Shown here: positions 40,779 to 50,428 of the stretch, one piece after another
Layout of the letters: every line of letters starts with the position of its first letter
How positions within the stretch are numbered: the stretch's first letter is position 1
From: Comamonas composti DSM 21721
Lineage (GTDB): Bacteria; Pseudomonadota; Gammaproteobacteria; Burkholderiales; Burkholderiaceae_C
Reading direction: 5' to 3'
Assembly (NCBI RefSeq): GCF_000429845.1
Contig: NZ_AUCQ01000001.1
Coordinates: forward strand, 222,647 to 286,646
DNA length: 64,000 nucleotides
Position numbers and translations under genes: made by a program
The notes under the pieces: generated by a model
The model's input: the letters and a program-made list of their open reading frames with translations, nothing else
The model's database searches: none
Told to the model about the DNA's origin: nothing

Positions 40779-40861
40779 ATAGGAGCTGGTAGCGCTTGCT
40801 GCTCCTGCATTTCAGCTGGATTCAGTGCTGAAATTGGCTACTGGCAAGTGCTAGCAGCTAT
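40779..40861. repeat. Dispersed palindrome, family 1, between convergent rsuA and hslR
   Basis: Imperfect long hairpin with outer arms ATAGGAGCTGGTAGCGCTTG and CAAGTGCTAGCAGCTAT, and an inner stem TTTCAG/CTGAAA. It fills almost the whole gap between two genes that end facing each other, so it probably terminates both. Confidence 0.8.
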
Positions 40862-40873
40862 CAAAATATGATC

Positions 40874-41320
40874 TCAGCGTTTGCCGGGCTTGTCGATGGA
40901 GGCGCTCCAGCGATCGCCCCAGCCGCTTTGGCGCGCCTCGTCGATCTGGCGACGGTCGCGCTTGGTGGGCCGGCCTTCGTGCGCACGCGCAATCGTCTGG
41001 GCGGGCTCGGGGGCCAGGCGGCGCTGCTCGCTGAGCAGGGCGCGCTGGGCCAGGCTCTCGGCGGTTTCCTCATACAGCGCCTGGGCCATGGGTGCGGGGC
41101 CGCGCATGCCGCAAAGGCCGCGTATGACCACGGTGCGCGGCATCTGGCCCTGGCGCAGCGCCACGGTGTCGCCGCAGCGCACCTCGCGCGCAGGCTTGAC
41201 GGGCTGGCCATTGACGCTCACGCGGCCCTTGCCGATTTCCTCCACGGCCAGGCTGCGCGTCTTGTAAAAGCGTGCGCACCACAGCCATTTGTCCAGTCGC
41301 ATGGATTCGATTTCGCTCAT
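40874..41320 (-). CDS. hslR: S4-domain heat-shock RNA-binding protein Hsp15
   Basis: Hsp15 binds 50S subunits carrying a stalled peptidyl-tRNA and helps free them. The 148-residue product starts MSEIESMRLDKWLWCARFYKTRS and has an S4 RNA-binding domain (about 7-70) with a basic C-terminal extension, as in the family. The ATG at 41320 is preceded by AGGAGC about 12 nt away. It follows the tctE gene on the same strand with 38 nt between. Confidence 0.9.
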   Translation of the reverse strand: MSEIESMRLDKWLWCARFYKTRSLAVEEIGKGRVSVNGQPVKPAREVRCGDTVALRQGQMPRTVVIRGLCGMRGPAPMAQALYEETAESLAQRALLSEQRRLAPEPAQTIARAHEGRPTKRDRRQIDEARQSGWGDRWSASIDKPGKR

Positions 41321-41358
41321 GGGTAGATTGTGCTCCTGGGCGCAAGGGGTGGAGATCG

Positions 41359-42828
41359 TCACGAGGGTTGGTCATGCGCCCCGCCGTGCGCGGACGGCAG
41401 GGGCAGGATGACCTGGGCGTCCAGCCCGCAGATCTGGCCTTGCTCGTGGAGGTTGCGCAGCTCGATGCTGCCGCCCAGGGCCTGCACGATCTCCTGACAG
41501 ATGGCCAGACCCAGGCCGGAGCCGCTGCGCTCGTTGCCGGCCGAAAACGGCTGGAACAGCCGCTGGGCGAGCTCGCCATCGATGCCCGGGCCGCTGTCCT
41601 GAATGCTGAGCAGGGCCTGGCTGCCTGCGCGGTGCACGCCTATGTGCAAGCGCCCTCCCCTGGGCGTGTGGCGTATGGCGTTGTGCAGCAGATTGCGCGC
41701 CAGCTCTCGCAGCATCCACTCATGGGCAGGAACGAGACAGGGGTCGGTGCTGATGGAAAAATCCATGCCGCGTTCGCCGATCAGGGGAGAGAGCTCGATG
41801 GCAATGTCGCGCACGATGTCGTCAAGGGCGTTGAGTGCCGCAGGCGCGCTCTGGACACTGCCCTCCTGGCGCAACTGCTCGACCTTGGCCAGGGCCAGCA
41901 TCTGGTTGGCCAGGCGCGCAGCCCTCTCGACGGTGCTGCCGATCTCCTCGAACGCCTGCTGGGGCGGCAGGTCGCCGCGCTGGGCCGATTGCAGCTGGGC
42001 CTTGAGCACGGCCAGCGGTGTGCGCAGTTGATGCGAAGCGTCACGCACAAAGCGCTTCTGGTCGGACAGCAACTGGCGCAGGCGCTGCATGTGCTGATTG
42101 GTGGCCTCGAGCAGGGGCTGAATTTCGCTGGGCGCAGCCGGTGCAGACAAGGGATTGAGATCGCCTTGGGGGCGTGCGCGCAAATCGGCGCTGAGCTGGC
42201 GCACGGGCTGGGTGGAGCGCTGCACGGCCGCAACCACGATGAGGGCGATGGCCGCCAGCAGCAAGGCCTGGCGTGCCAGCGTATTGCGCAGAATCTGCAG
42301 GGCCAGGGTCTCGCGCAGCTCCAGGGTCTCCGCGACCTGGATCACGGCCATGCCCCGCCCATGGGCGCTGGACACCGGCTGCAGCAGCACGGCCACACGC
42401 ACCGGCAGGCCGCGAAACTCGTCATCATAGAAATCCACCAGGGCGGCGTAGGGTGGGCGCTGGGGAATGCGGCCATGCCACATGGGCAGCTCGGCAAAGC
42501 CCGAGATCAGCGCTCCGCTCATCGCGGAGACGCGGTAGTACATGCGGCTTTGGTTGTCGGCCTCGAAGATTTCCAGCGCCGAATAAGGAACGATGGCACG
42601 CAGCTTGGCCGCTTCATCGAAGCCCTGCACATCGAGCTGCTCGCTGATGCTCTTGGCCGAGGCCAGCAGCGTGCGGTCATAAGCCGTGTGCAGCGATGCC
42701 AGGGTTTGCTGGTGCTGGCTCCAGGTATTGAAGCCGATGAAGAGCATCACGGGCAGCAAAATGCCCAGCAGCAACTGGCGTCGCAAAGACCAGGGCTTGC
42801 GTCGGGGCGAAGCGGTGCGTGGCTTCAT
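41359..42828 (-). CDS. tctE: Sensor histidine kinase, TctE-type
   Basis: The 489-residue kinase has two TM helices (about 18-38 and 185-205) around a periplasmic sensor of about 150 residues, then a HAMP-like segment, the phosphoacceptor His in RDASHQLRTPLAV (about residue 265) and ATPase motifs NLLHNAIRHTP, DSGPGID and GSGLGLAI. It is 7 nt downstream of tctD and divergent from tctCBA, so it most likely controls tricarboxylate uptake. Confidence 0.9.
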   Translation of the reverse strand: MKPRTASPRRKPWSLRRQLLLGILLPVMLFIGFNTWSQHQQTLASLHTAYDRTLLASAKSISEQLDVQGFDEAAKLRAIVPYSALEIFEADNQSRMYYRVSAMSGALISGFAELPMWHGRIPQRPPYAALVDFYDDEFRGLPVRVAVLLQPVSSAHGRGMAVIQVAETLELRETLALQILRNTLARQALLLAAIALIVVAAVQRSTQPVRQLSADLRARPQGDLNPLSAPAAPSEIQPLLEATNQHMQRLRQLLSDQKRFVRDASHQLRTPLAVLKAQLQSAQRGDLPPQQAFEEIGSTVERAARLANQMLALAKVEQLRQEGSVQSAPAALNALDDIVRDIAIELSPLIGERGMDFSISTDPCLVPAHEWMLRELARNLLHNAIRHTPRGGRLHIGVHRAGSQALLSIQDSGPGIDGELAQRLFQPFSAGNERSGSGLGLAICQEIVQALGGSIELRNLHEQGQICGLDAQVILPLPSAHGGAHDQPS

Positions 42829-42835
42829 GCACTCG

Positions 42836-43522
42836 TCATGCGCTTGCGGTCTTGATCAGATAGCCGAGGCCGCGCAGCGTGACCAGCTCCACGCCCGTGC
42901 CTGCGAGCTTTTTGCGCAGGCGGTAGACCACGACCTCCACGGCCTCGTACTGCACATCGGATTCGCCGGGAAAGACCAGCGAAAACAGCCTTTCCTTGGC
43001 CACCGCATGTCCGGGGCGGGCCAGAAGAGCGCGCAGCAAGGCCTGCTCGCGCGGAGTCAGCTCCAGCACGCTGTCGTGCAGATAAAAGGCGCCGCTTTGC
43101 TTGTCCAGTCGCAAAGGGCCCAGGCTCATGCTCTCGGCATCGGGCCTGGTGGTGAAGCTGTCCAGGCTTCTGCGCTGCAGGGCACGCAGCCGGGCTTCGA
43201 GCTCGTCAAGGTCAAAGGGCTTGGCCAGATAGTCATCCGCGCCCGCGTTCAGGCCGAGCACGCGGTCGCCCACGGTGCCGCGCGCCGTGAGGATCAGCAC
43301 CGGGGTGCGCAGGCCGTGGCTGCGCGCCTGCTCCAGCACCTGCAGGCCGTCGAGGCCGGGCAGGCTCAGATCCAGCACCACGGCATCGGGCTCGCGCGCC
43401 AGCCACTGGCTCAGGGCCTCGGGGCCGTCGGCCGCCGTGCTCACCTGTATGCCACGCCGCATCAGCGTGCGCTGCAAGGTGGTGCGCATCGCAGAGTCGT
43501 CTTCAACAAGCAGCAATTGCAT
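42836..43522 (-). CDS. tctD: OmpR-type response regulator TctD
   Basis: The 228-residue regulator has an N-terminal receiver with phosphorylatable Asp51 (VVLDLSLPG) and conserved Lys in LAKPFD, and a C-terminal winged helix (VLELTPREQALLRALLARPG to YRLRKKL). In related systems TctD with TctE activates the divergent tctCBA genes in the presence of citrate or related acids. A likely set of binding sites lies between the two operons. Confidence 0.93.
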   Translation of the reverse strand: MQLLLVEDDSAMRTTLQRTLMRRGIQVSTAADGPEALSQWLAREPDAVVLDLSLPGLDGLQVLEQARSHGLRTPVLILTARGTVGDRVLGLNAGADDYLAKPFDLDELEARLRALQRRSLDSFTTRPDAESMSLGPLRLDKQSGAFYLHDSVLELTPREQALLRALLARPGHAVAKERLFSLVFPGESDVQYEAVEVVVYRLRKKLAGTGVELVTLRGLGYLIKTASA

Positions 43523-43572
43523 GGCGCGTACGTTATCACCGGCAAGCCAGGGCCGGGCCCGGGGAGCGAAGC

Positions 43573-43590
43573 TCTAGGGATATCCCTAGA
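43573..43590. promoter_or_regulatory. 18-bp perfect palindrome in the tctD-tctC gap
   Basis: TCTAGGGATATCCCTAGA lies midway between tctD and tctC. It is symmetric, so it is not obviously an OmpR-type direct repeat; another regulator or a stem in the leader is possible. Confidence 0.5.
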
Positions 43591-43596
43591 CTCCTG

Positions 43597-43615
43597 GACA
43601 GCTGTTTGACAGCTG
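43597..43615 (+). promoter_or_regulatory. Direct repeats, candidate TctD site
   Basis: GACAGCTG occurs twice (43597-43604 and 43608-43615), start to start 11 bp, the spacing usual for OmpR-family regulators. It lies 44 nt before tctC. Binding by TctD is inference. Confidence 0.45.
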
Positions 43616-43658
43616 GGCTGTCGATGATCAAAAGCCTAACAACACAAGGACGACAAGC

Positions 43659-44618
43659 ATGCGCCGTGATACCTTTTTGAAATCGCTGGCCGCCCTCGCG
43701 GCAGCGGGATCGCTGCCGCTCTCGGCCCAGGCCGCCGCCGCTGTGAAGATGATGCTGCCGGCCAACCCCGGCGGCGGTTGGGACACCACGGGCCGCGCCC
43801 TGGGCAAGGCCTTGCAGGATGCAGCCCAGGCCTCTTCCGTGACCTACGAGAACAAGGGCGGCGCGGCCGGCGCCATAGGGCTTGCGCAGTTCGTCAACGG
43901 CAGCAAGGGCGATGCGAATGCCATGATGGTCATGGGGGCCGTCATGCTGGGCGGCATCATCACGGGCAAGCCGCCTGTGAGCCTGAGCCAGGCCACGCCG
44001 CTCACGCGCCTGACCAGCGAGTACAACGTCTTCGTGCTGCCCGCGAACTCGCCTTACAAGAACATGGCCGAGGTCATCGCCCAACTCAAGAAGGATCCGG
44101 GCTCGATCAAGTGGGGTGGCGGCTCGCGCGGCTCCACCGAGCATATTGCGGCGGCCATGATTGCACGCGAGGTCGGCGTCGACCCCGGCAAGATCAACTA
44201 TGTGGCCTTCCGGGGGGGCGGAGAGGCGATCTCGGCCATTCTCGGGGGCAATGTCACCATCGGCGGCAGCGGCTATAGCGAGTTCGCCGAATACATCGCC
44301 ACCGGCAAGATGAAGCCCATTGGCGTGACTTCGGCCCAGCGCCTCAAGGGCCTGGACACGCCCACGCTCAAGGAGCAGGGCATCAACGTGGAAATCGGCA
44401 ACTGGCGTGGTGTGTACGGCGCACCGGGCCTGAGCAAGCCCCAGCGCGATGCCTTGATTGCCATGATTGAAAAGGCCACCAAGAGCAAGGCCTGGGCCGA
44501 AGCCCTGGACAAGAACGGCTGGACTCCGGCCTGGCTCGCCGGCGACGCGTTTGCGAGCTTTGTGGACCAGGAGTTCGCGAGCCTGCGCGCCACCATGGTC
44601 AAGTCCGGCATGGTCTGA
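43659..44618 (+). CDS. tctC: Tripartite tricarboxylate transporter binding protein TctC (Bug)
   Basis: The 319-residue periplasmic binding protein has a signal peptide with a Tat-like start (MRRDTFLKSLAALAAAGSLPLSAQA) and the Bug motifs PANPGGGWDTTGR and ENKGGAAGAIGLAQF. Start ATG 43659 follows AAGGAC. It is the first gene of tctCBA; the 188-nt gap to tctB holds stable hairpins that could preserve the tctC message and keep its level above tctBA. Confidence 0.93.
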   Translation: MRRDTFLKSLAALAAAGSLPLSAQAAAAVKMMLPANPGGGWDTTGRALGKALQDAAQASSVTYENKGGAAGAIGLAQFVNGSKGDANAMMVMGAVMLGGIITGKPPVSLSQATPLTRLTSEYNVFVLPANSPYKNMAEVIAQLKKDPGSIKWGGGSRGSTEHIAAAMIAREVGVDPGKINYVAFRGGGEAISAILGGNVTIGGSGYSEFAEYIATGKMKPIGVTSAQRLKGLDTPTLKEQGINVEIGNWRGVYGAPGLSKPQRDALIAMIEKATKSKAWAEALDKNGWTPAWLAGDAFASFVDQEFASLRATMVKSGMV

Positions 44619-44635
44619 TTCTGTCGCCGGAGCTT

Positions 44636-44668
44636 GCGGGGGAAGGCCTTGCGCGCGCCTTGCCCCGC
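44636..44668 (+). promoter_or_regulatory. Intercistronic hairpin after tctC
   Basis: Twelve-nt arms GCGGGGGAAGGC (44636-44647) and GCCTTGCCCCGC (44657-44668) pair at 11 of 12 positions. A second stem of two GCCCGGGC copies lies at 44767-44787 just before the tctB ribosome-binding site. No T run follows either. A role in mRNA stability or reduced read-through is inferred. Confidence 0.5.
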
Positions 44669-44806
44669 TCCCAGCGGCTTTCAGGTGGATGCCCGCGAGG
44701 GCTTTCGCGCAAGAGCCGCCCGGCTTTTACGCCGCACCGTCCTTCCCTTTTCTGATGCCTGCAAAGGCCCGGGCGTCCAGCCCGGGCATTCCGTCAGGAG
44801 CCATTT

Positions 44807-45373
44807 ATGCCCGAACCCTGTGCATCTTCCATTCCTGCAGCTGACGCTGCCTCGCAGATACCCAGCTGCGTGCCTTCGGCGCGCGCCCAGACCATTGTGG
44901 GAGCAGGCGTGCTGCTCGTGGCCCTGGGCCTGGGGGCCGGTGCGCTGCAGATCTCGGCCGATGCCGGTTACGGCGGTGTCGGCCCCAACTTTCTGCCCTG
45001 GCTGTGCACCGTGGTGCTGGCGCTGTGCGGCGCCTGGCTGGTATGGGAGGCAAGGTCCGGCGGGTTTCGCGAAGCGGCCGACCCGGGCGGCCAGCCACGT
45101 GCGGATCTGGGCGCCGGTGTCTGGGTCTCCGCAGGCCTGCTGAGCAATGCCGCCCTCATAGGCACGCTGGGCTTCATCCTGAGCTGCACGCTGTGCTATG
45201 TGCTGGCCGTGCAAGGACTGCGCCGCGCGGCCCATCAACCCCAGGCAGGTTCGCCCGTCACCTGGCTCAAGGATGTGATCACCGGCCTCGTCATCTCGGC
45301 CCCCGTGTTCTGGACCTTCACGCAATTTCTGGCGATCAATCTGCCAGGCCTTACCGAAACAGGGTGGCTGTAA
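44807..45373 (+). CDS. tctB: Small membrane subunit TctB
   Basis: The 188-residue inner-membrane protein has four hydrophobic helices (about 28-48, 60-80, 105-135 and 158-175), as expected for TctB, the small subunit of tripartite tricarboxylate transporters. The ATG is preceded by TCAGGAG. Its stop overlaps the tctA start by one base (TAATG). Confidence 0.9.
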   Translation: MPEPCASSIPAADAASQIPSCVPSARAQTIVGAGVLLVALGLGAGALQISADAGYGGVGPNFLPWLCTVVLALCGAWLVWEARSGGFREAADPGGQPRADLGAGVWVSAGLLSNAALIGTLGFILSCTLCYVLAVQGLRRAAHQPQAGSPVTWLKDVITGLVISAPVFWTFTQFLAINLPGLTETGWL

Positions 45374-46887
45374 TGGAAATCTTTGACGCCTTGCTCGCGG
45401 GCTTTGCGACGGCCTTGACCGTCAGCAACCTGCTGTGGGCCCTGGTCGGCTGCGCTTTGGGAACCGCCGTGGGCGTGCTTCCCGGTATTGGTCCGGCCGT
45501 GGCCGTGGCCATGCTGCTGCCGATCACGGCCAAGGTCGAGGTCACGGCCTCCATGATCTTCTTCGCCGGCATTTATTACGGCGCCATGTATGGCGGATCG
45601 ACAACCTCCATCTTGCTCAACACCCCTGGCGAGACGGCCTCCATGGTCACGGCCATGGAGGGCAACAAGATGGCCAAGAGCGGCCGGGCCGGCGCGGCGC
45701 TGGCCACCTCGGCCATAGGCTCGTTTGTCGCCGGCACCGTGGCCACCGTCGTGGTCACGCTGTTTGCGCCGTCGGTGGCCGAGTTTGCGGTCAAGCTCGG
45801 TCCGCCCGAATACTTCATGCTCATGGTGCTGGCCTTCACCACCGTGAGCGCGGTGCTGGGGCAAAGCGCATTGCGCGGCATGACGGCGCTGTTCCTGGGC
45901 CTGGCCCTGGGCTGCGTGGGCATGGACCAGATCTCGGGAGCGGCGCGCTACAGCATGGGCCGGATGGAATTGCTCGACGGCATAGACATCGTGCTGGTGG
46001 CCGTGGGCCTGTTTGCCGTGGCCGAAGTGTTGCACGCAGCGCTGTATGAAGGCCGTGTCTCGGAGACGCAAAACAGGATGGGCCGCGTGCACATGACGGC
46101 TCGCGACTGGAGGCGCTCGTGGCCAGCCTGGTTGCGCGGCACGGCCATAGGTGCACCGTTCGGCTGCATTCCTGCAGGCGGCACCGAAATCCCGACCTTT
46201 CTGAGCTATGCCACCGAGAAAAAGCTGGCCAAGGGAGAGGACAGGGCCGAGTTCGGCACCCGGGGCGCCATCGAAGGCGTGGCAGGCCCCGAAGCCGCAA
46301 ACAATGCCACAGTGACGGCTGCGCTGATTCCTCTTCTGACCCTGGGCATACCCACGAGCAACACCACGGCCGTGCTGCTCGGGGCTTTTCAAAACTATGG
46401 CATCAACCCCGGCCCTCAATTGTTCAGCTCGTCCGCAGCACTGGTCTGGGCCTTGATTGCCTCGCTCTACATCGGCAATCTCATGCTGCTGGTGCTCAAC
46501 CTGCCCATGGTCGGCCTGTGGGTCAAGCTGCTCAAGATTCCTCGCCCCCAGCTTTATGCCGGTATCTTGATCTTTGCCACGGTGGGCGCTTACGGAATGC
46601 GGCAGAGTGCGTTCGATCTGTTCCTGCTCTATGGCATAGGCGTGCTGGGCGTGATCATGCGGCGCTTTGACTTTCCCACGGCTCCCGTGGTGGTCGGCAT
46701 GATTCTCGGCCCGCTCGCAGAAGCGCAGATGCGCAATGCCGTGGCCATAGGCGAGGGCAGCTGGATGATCTTCTTGCAGCGTCCCATGTCGTTGACCCTG
46801 GTCGTCATCGTGCTGGCGGTGCTGATCGTGCCGCGTGTGCTCAAGCGCATGTCGTCGAAAGCATCACCCGGCTCGGCCCCTGCCTGA
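45373..46887 (+). CDS. tctA: Large membrane subunit TctA
   Basis: The 504-residue permease has about 12 TM helices and the TctA signatures [37 protein letters not shown] and [14 protein letters not shown]. It forms the transport channel with TctB, taking substrate from TctC. The ATG at 45373 overlaps the tctB stop. The substrate, citrate or another carboxylate, is not determined by the sequence. Confidence 0.95.
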   Translation: MEIFDALLAGFATALTVSNLLWALVGCALGTAVGVLPGIGPAVAVAMLLPITAKVEVTASMIFFAGIYYGAMYGGSTTSILLNTPGETASMVTAMEGNKMAKSGRAGAALATSAIGSFVAGTVATVVVTLFAPSVAEFAVKLGPPEYFMLMVLAFTTVSAVLGQSALRGMTALFLGLALGCVGMDQISGAARYSMGRMELLDGIDIVLVAVGLFAVAEVLHAALYEGRVSETQNRMGRVHMTARDWRRSWPAWLRGTAIGAPFGCIPAGGTEIPTFLSYATEKKLAKGEDRAEFGTRGAIEGVAGPEAANNATVTAALIPLLTLGIPTSNTTAVLLGAFQNYGINPGPQLFSSSAALVWALIASLYIGNLMLLVLNLPMVGLWVKLLKIPRPQLYAGILIFATVGAYGMRQSAFDLFLLYGIGVLGVIMRRFDFPTAPVVVGMILGPLAEAQMRNAVAIGEGSWMIFLQRPMSLTLVVIVLAVLIVPRVLKRMSSKASPGSAPA

Positions 46888-46940
46888 TATGACGTTTGCT
46901 AGCCTGCCCGACGGATGCAAAACATGGTGTTCCCGGGCGC

Positions 46941-47001
46941 TTAAAGCGTGTTCACGATTGCGCTCCAACGCGGCAGCGTAGAGATCGTGAACACGTTCTT
47001 A
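46941..47001. repeat. Dispersed palindrome, family 2, after tctA
   Basis: TTAAAGCGTGTTCACGAT and ATCGTGAACACGTTCTTA pair over about 17 positions around a central region that includes GCAGCGTAGAG. It is the most complete copy in the window and lies 53 nt after tctA. Confidence 0.85.
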
Positions 47002-47003
47002 CG

Positions 47004-47031
47004 GCCCCTGTCGAAAGACAGGGGCTTTTTT
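47004..47031 (+). terminator. Intrinsic terminator for tctCBA
   Basis: A 9-bp stem GCCCCTGTC/GACAGGGGC is capped by a GAAA tetraloop and followed by six T residues. Confidence 0.9.
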
Positions 47032-47055
47032 GCTGCCCCGGCTGCACCCCAAGAC

Positions 47056-47080
47056 AAAAAACTGCCCCCTTTGGGGGCAG
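47056..47080 (-). terminator. Intrinsic terminator for ahpF
   Basis: CTGCCCCC (47062-47069) pairs with GGGGGCAG (47073-47080). Read on the minus strand the stem is followed by TTTTTT. It lies about 55 nt beyond the ahpF stop codon. Confidence 0.85.
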
Positions 47081-47134
47081 CAGTCACACGCAAGCGGACA
47101 ACACCAATCCATAGTCCACCCTGCGGGGACTGGC

Positions 47135-48691
47135 TCAATGCCTGATCAGGTGATCGAACGCCGACAGCGCAGCCGTGGCGCCTGCGCCTGCGGCGATGAT
47201 GATCTGCTTGTAGGGCACATTCGTGCAGTCGCCTGCCGCAAACACGCCGGGCACATTGGTATGGCCCTTGGCATCGATCACGATCTCGCCAAAGCGCGAA
47301 AGCTCCACCGTGCCCTTGAGCCAGTCGGTATTGGGCAGCAGGCCGATCTGCACGAAGATGCCTTCGAGCGCCACGGTCTTGGTCTCATCGTTCGTGCGGT
47401 CCTTGTAGGTCAGGCCCGTCACCTTCTTGCCATCGCCGTTGACCTCGGTGGTCTGGGCATTGAGGATGACGCTCACGTTCGGCAGGCTGCGCAGCTTTTT
47501 CTGCAGCACGGCATCGGCCTTGAGTTCGGCTGCGAACTCCAGCACCGTCACATGTTTGACCAGGCCGGCCAGGTCGATCGCAGCTTCCACACCCGAGTTG
47601 CCGCCGCCGATCACGGCCACGTCCTTGCCCTTGAACAGCGGGCCGTCGCAGTGAGGGCAGTAGGTCACGCCCTTGGTGCGGTAGGTGTCCTCGCCGGGCA
47701 CGTTCATGTTGCGCCAGCGCGCACCCGTCGAGAGGATCACGGTCTTGGACCTGAGCTTGGCACCGGACTCGGTCTGCACCTCGATCAGGCCGCCCTCCTC
47801 GCTGGCAGGAATCAGCTTGGCTGCAGTCTGCAGGTTCATGATGTCCACTTCATAGTCGCGCACATGACGCTCCATGGCAGCAGCCAGTTGCGGCCCTTCG
47901 GTCTTGGAGACGGAGATGAAGTTCTCGATGTCCACGGTGTCCAGCACCTGGCCGCCCAGGCGCTCGGCAGCCACGCCGGTGCGTATGCCCTTGCGTGCCG
48001 CGTAGATCGCCGCTGCGGCGCCAGCAGGGCCACCGCCCACGACGAGCACGTCGAAGGCTTGCTTGGCGGAGATCTTCTCGGCCTCTCGGGCAGCTGCGCC
48101 GGTATCGACCTTGGCCACGATCTCGGCCAGCTCCATGCGCCCCTGGCCGAAGCGCTCGCCGTTCACAAAGACCGTGGGCACGCCCATCACGCCGCGCTCT
48201 TCGACTTCCTTCTGGAACAGGCCACCGTCGATTGCCGTATGGCTGATCTTGGGGTTGAGCACGGACATCAGGTTCAGGGCCTGAACCACGTCGGGACAGT
48301 TATGGCAGGACAGCGAGTAGAAGGTCTCGAAGTGCAGGGGCACATCGATGTTGCGCACCTGTTCGAGCAGCTCCGCAGCCTCCTTGGAAGGATGGCCGCC
48401 GACCTGCAGCAAGGCCAGTACCAGCGAGGTGAACTCATGACCCAGAGGCACGCCTGCAAAGCGCAGGCCCGTGTCCTCGCCGGGGTTGGTGATCAGGAAC
48501 GAGGGCTTGCGCACATCAGCCTCGTTGCTCTCGACCACGGTGATCTTGTCGCTGAGCTCGCGGATCTCCAGCAGCAGCTCCTTGAGCTCGCGCGCACCTT
48601 CGCTGTCATCCAGCGCAGCCACCAGCTCCACGGGACGCTGCAGGCGCTCCAGATAGGCCTTGAGTTGGGCTTTCAGGTTGTTGTCGAGCAT
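47135..48691 (-). CDS. ahpF: Alkyl hydroperoxide reductase subunit F
   Basis: AhpF is the flavoprotein that passes electrons from NADH to AhpC. The 518-residue product has a double thioredoxin-like N-terminal domain with CHNC (about residue 130), FAD motif [12 protein letters not shown], the CPHC redox pair and NADH motif IGGGNSGVE, and the C-terminal [10 protein letters not shown]. Length is typical. It lies downstream of ahpC on the same strand, but a terminator-like hairpin separates them. Confidence 0.97.
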   Translation of the reverse strand: MLDNNLKAQLKAYLERLQRPVELVAALDDSEGARELKELLLEIRELSDKITVVESNEADVRKPSFLITNPGEDTGLRFAGVPLGHEFTSLVLALLQVGGHPSKEAAELLEQVRNIDVPLHFETFYSLSCHNCPDVVQALNLMSVLNPKISHTAIDGGLFQKEVEERGVMGVPTVFVNGERFGQGRMELAEIVAKVDTGAAAREAEKISAKQAFDVLVVGGGPAGAAAAIYAARKGIRTGVAAERLGGQVLDTVDIENFISVSKTEGPQLAAAMERHVRDYEVDIMNLQTAAKLIPASEEGGLIEVQTESGAKLRSKTVILSTGARWRNMNVPGEDTYRTKGVTYCPHCDGPLFKGKDVAVIGGGNSGVEAAIDLAGLVKHVTVLEFAAELKADAVLQKKLRSLPNVSVILNAQTTEVNGDGKKVTGLTYKDRTNDETKTVALEGIFVQIGLLPNTDWLKGTVELSRFGEIVIDAKGHTNVPGVFAAGDCTNVPYKQIIIAAGAGATAALSAFDHLIRH

Positions 48692-48726
48692 GTCGGAACT
48701 CCTTCTTGGTATGCAAAATTCTGGAT

Positions 48727-48756
48727 AAAAAAAGCCCGGGCGCCAGGCACCCGGGC
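48727..48756 (-). terminator. Terminator between ahpC and ahpF
   Basis: GCCCGGG (48734-48740) pairs with CCCGGGC (48750-48756) and is followed, on the minus strand, by seven T residues. It lies about 170 nt beyond ahpC and 36 nt before ahpF. A second stem without T run (CCCCCC/GGGGGG, 48883-48898) is closer to ahpC. Confidence 0.8.
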
Positions 48757-48924
48757 GTCTTCAACAGTTGTTCTATTGTGGTTGTCTTAGCTGAGCCAAG
48801 CTTTTGGCGCCGCACACAAAACCGGCACGGCCAAAAAACAAAAGGCAGCAAGCAAGGACTGCCCCTTTGCTGAGGCTGTCGTCCCCCCTCCAGGGGGGAA
48901 GCCGCTCAGCGGCTCAGGGGATCT

Positions 48925-49488
48925 TTAGATCTTGCCGACCAGGTCCAGCGAAGGAGCCAGGGTCTTGGCGCCTTCTTCCCACTTGGCGGGGCAGACTTCG
49001 CCGGGGTGGTTGCGAACGTACTGGGCAGCCTTGACCTTGCGCAGCAGGTCGGCAGCGTTGCGGCCAATGCCTTCGGCCGTGATTTCCATGGCCTGGATCA
49101 CGCCATCGGGATCGACGATGAAGGTGGCACGGTCGGCCAGGCCCTGACCTTCGCGCAGGCAGTCGAAGTTCTGGCTGATCTGCCAGGTCTGGTCGCCCAG
49201 CATGGTGTACTTGATCTTGCGGATGGTGTCCGAAGCGTCGTGCCATGCCTTGTGCACGAAGTGCGTATCGGTGGACACGGAGTAGACCTCCACGCCCAGC
49301 TTTTGCAGCTCGTCATAGTGGTCGGCCACGTCGCCAAGCTCGGTGGGGCACACAAAGGTGAAGTCGGCAGGGTAGAAGAAGAACACGGCCCACTTGCCCA
49401 GCACGTCTTTTTCGGTCACTTCAATGAACTTGCCGTTTTTGAAGGCTTGCGTTGCGAAGGGCTTGATAGTGGTGTTAAGCACGGACAT
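48925..49488 (-). CDS. ahpC: Alkyl hydroperoxide reductase subunit C (peroxiredoxin)
   Basis: AhpC reduces H2O2 and organic peroxides. The 187-residue 2-Cys peroxiredoxin has the peroxidatic Cys47 in DFTFVCPTE and resolving Cys166 in GEVCPAKW, as in E. coli AhpC. The ATG at 49488 is chosen over a longer frame because it gives the family start ([11 protein letters not shown]) and is preceded by AAAGGAAACG. A promoter with a dyad over its -35 lies 40-80 nt upstream. Confidence 0.97.
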   Translation of the reverse strand: MSVLNTTIKPFATQAFKNGKFIEVTEKDVLGKWAVFFFYPADFTFVCPTELGDVADHYDELQKLGVEVYSVSTDTHFVHKAWHDASDTIRKIKYTMLGDQTWQISQNFDCLREGQGLADRATFIVDPDGVIQAMEITAEGIGRNAADLLRKVKAAQYVRNHPGEVCPAKWEEGAKTLAPSLDLVGKI

Positions 49489-49528
49489 TGACGTTTCCTT
49501 TGTTGAGTGAATCAATTGAACAGACTCA

Positions 49529-49584
49529 AGTGTAGGTTTCCCCAATCAATTGATCCAATTGATTGATGGAATCAAATCGATTGA
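49529..49584 (-). promoter_or_regulatory. ahpC promoter with ATCAATTGAT-type dyads
   Basis: On the minus strand TTGGAT (49553-49558) and TACACT (49529-49534) form a -35/-10 pair with an 18-nt spacer. The -35 is inside a perfect inverted repeat, CAATCAATTG (49543-49552) and CAATTGATTG (49556-49565) with 3 nt between; a third related site is near 49569-49584 and a fourth near 49510-49519. These do not look like the textbook OxyR ATAG-N7-CTAT pattern, so which regulator binds is open. Confidence 0.55.
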
Positions 49585-49912
49585 TAAAAACTAAAACTCA
49601 AACCTCTCATTCATCTGCGCCACAGCTGTCTCCAGCCCGGACAGAAGAGACTATTTTGGGCCGAATTCACATATTGCAAGCATTGCCCATGGCGGACATG
49701 TCTGCCATCAGCCCACCTCCCGGGCTTGGAAGCAGGTTTGCGGGCTCATGAATGCCACCCAGCCTGAAGACCATGAACACGTTCTCGACCCAGCGATTTG
49801 CGAACGAGAACGCACCTTATATGCAACTAATCCGGCAAAGCAAGGGTTTTCATGAGGCCGAGCAAACCCACGGGATAATCGTCGACGCGTACCCATCAAA
49901 AAAGGAGCCCCC
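49585..49912. other. 328-nt gap between the ahpC promoter and bfr
   Basis: It contains the upstream region of bfr. I see no bfd gene, which often precedes bfr, and no confident Fur box. The end of the gap has AAAAGGAG just before the bfr start. Confidence 0.45.
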
Positions 49913-50389
49913 ATGAAAGGCGATACACAGGCCATAGCCTGGCTGCAAGCCCAGCTCAAGAACGAGCTCACTGCCATCAACCAGTACTTTCTGCACTACC
50001 GCATGTACAAGCACTGGGGCTTGGACAAGCTCGCAAAGAAGGAATACAAGGAGTCGATCGGCGAGATGAAGCACGCCGACTGGCTCATGGACCGCATCTT
50101 CATGCTCGACGGCCTGCCCAACCTGCAGGACCTGGGCAAGCTGCAGATCGGCGAGGATGTGCCCGAAGCCCTGGCCTGCGACCTGCGCCTGGAGCTCGCA
50201 TCCCAGCAGACCATCAAGGAAGGCATGGCCCATTGCGAAAGCGTGCGCGACTATGTCTCGCGCGATCTGCTGCAGAAGATCCTGGACGACACCGAGGAGC
50301 ACATCGACTACCTGGAAACCCAGATCGAGCTCATAGAAAAGGTCGGCGTGCAGAACTATCTGCAGTCCCAGATGGGCGAGGACTCCTAG
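49913..50389 (+). CDS. bfr: Bacterioferritin
   Basis: Bacterioferritin stores iron as a 24-mer with heme at dimer interfaces. The 158-residue product has ferroxidase ligands Glu18, Glu51, His54 and downstream Glu/His in DDTEEHIDYLE, and the heme-binding Met52 (GEMKHADWLMDRI), so it is the heme-binding type. A clear AAAAGGAG precedes the ATG. No bfd gene is adjacent. A long inverted repeat lies downstream. Confidence 0.96.
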   Translation: MKGDTQAIAWLQAQLKNELTAINQYFLHYRMYKHWGLDKLAKKEYKESIGEMKHADWLMDRIFMLDGLPNLQDLGKLQIGEDVPEALACDLRLELASQQTIKEGMAHCESVRDYVSRDLLQKILDDTEEHIDYLETQIELIEKVGVQNYLQSQMGEDS

Positions 50390-50428
50390 GGCAAAGATTC
50401 GTAGAACGCAGCTCTTCGAGCGTTCCCC

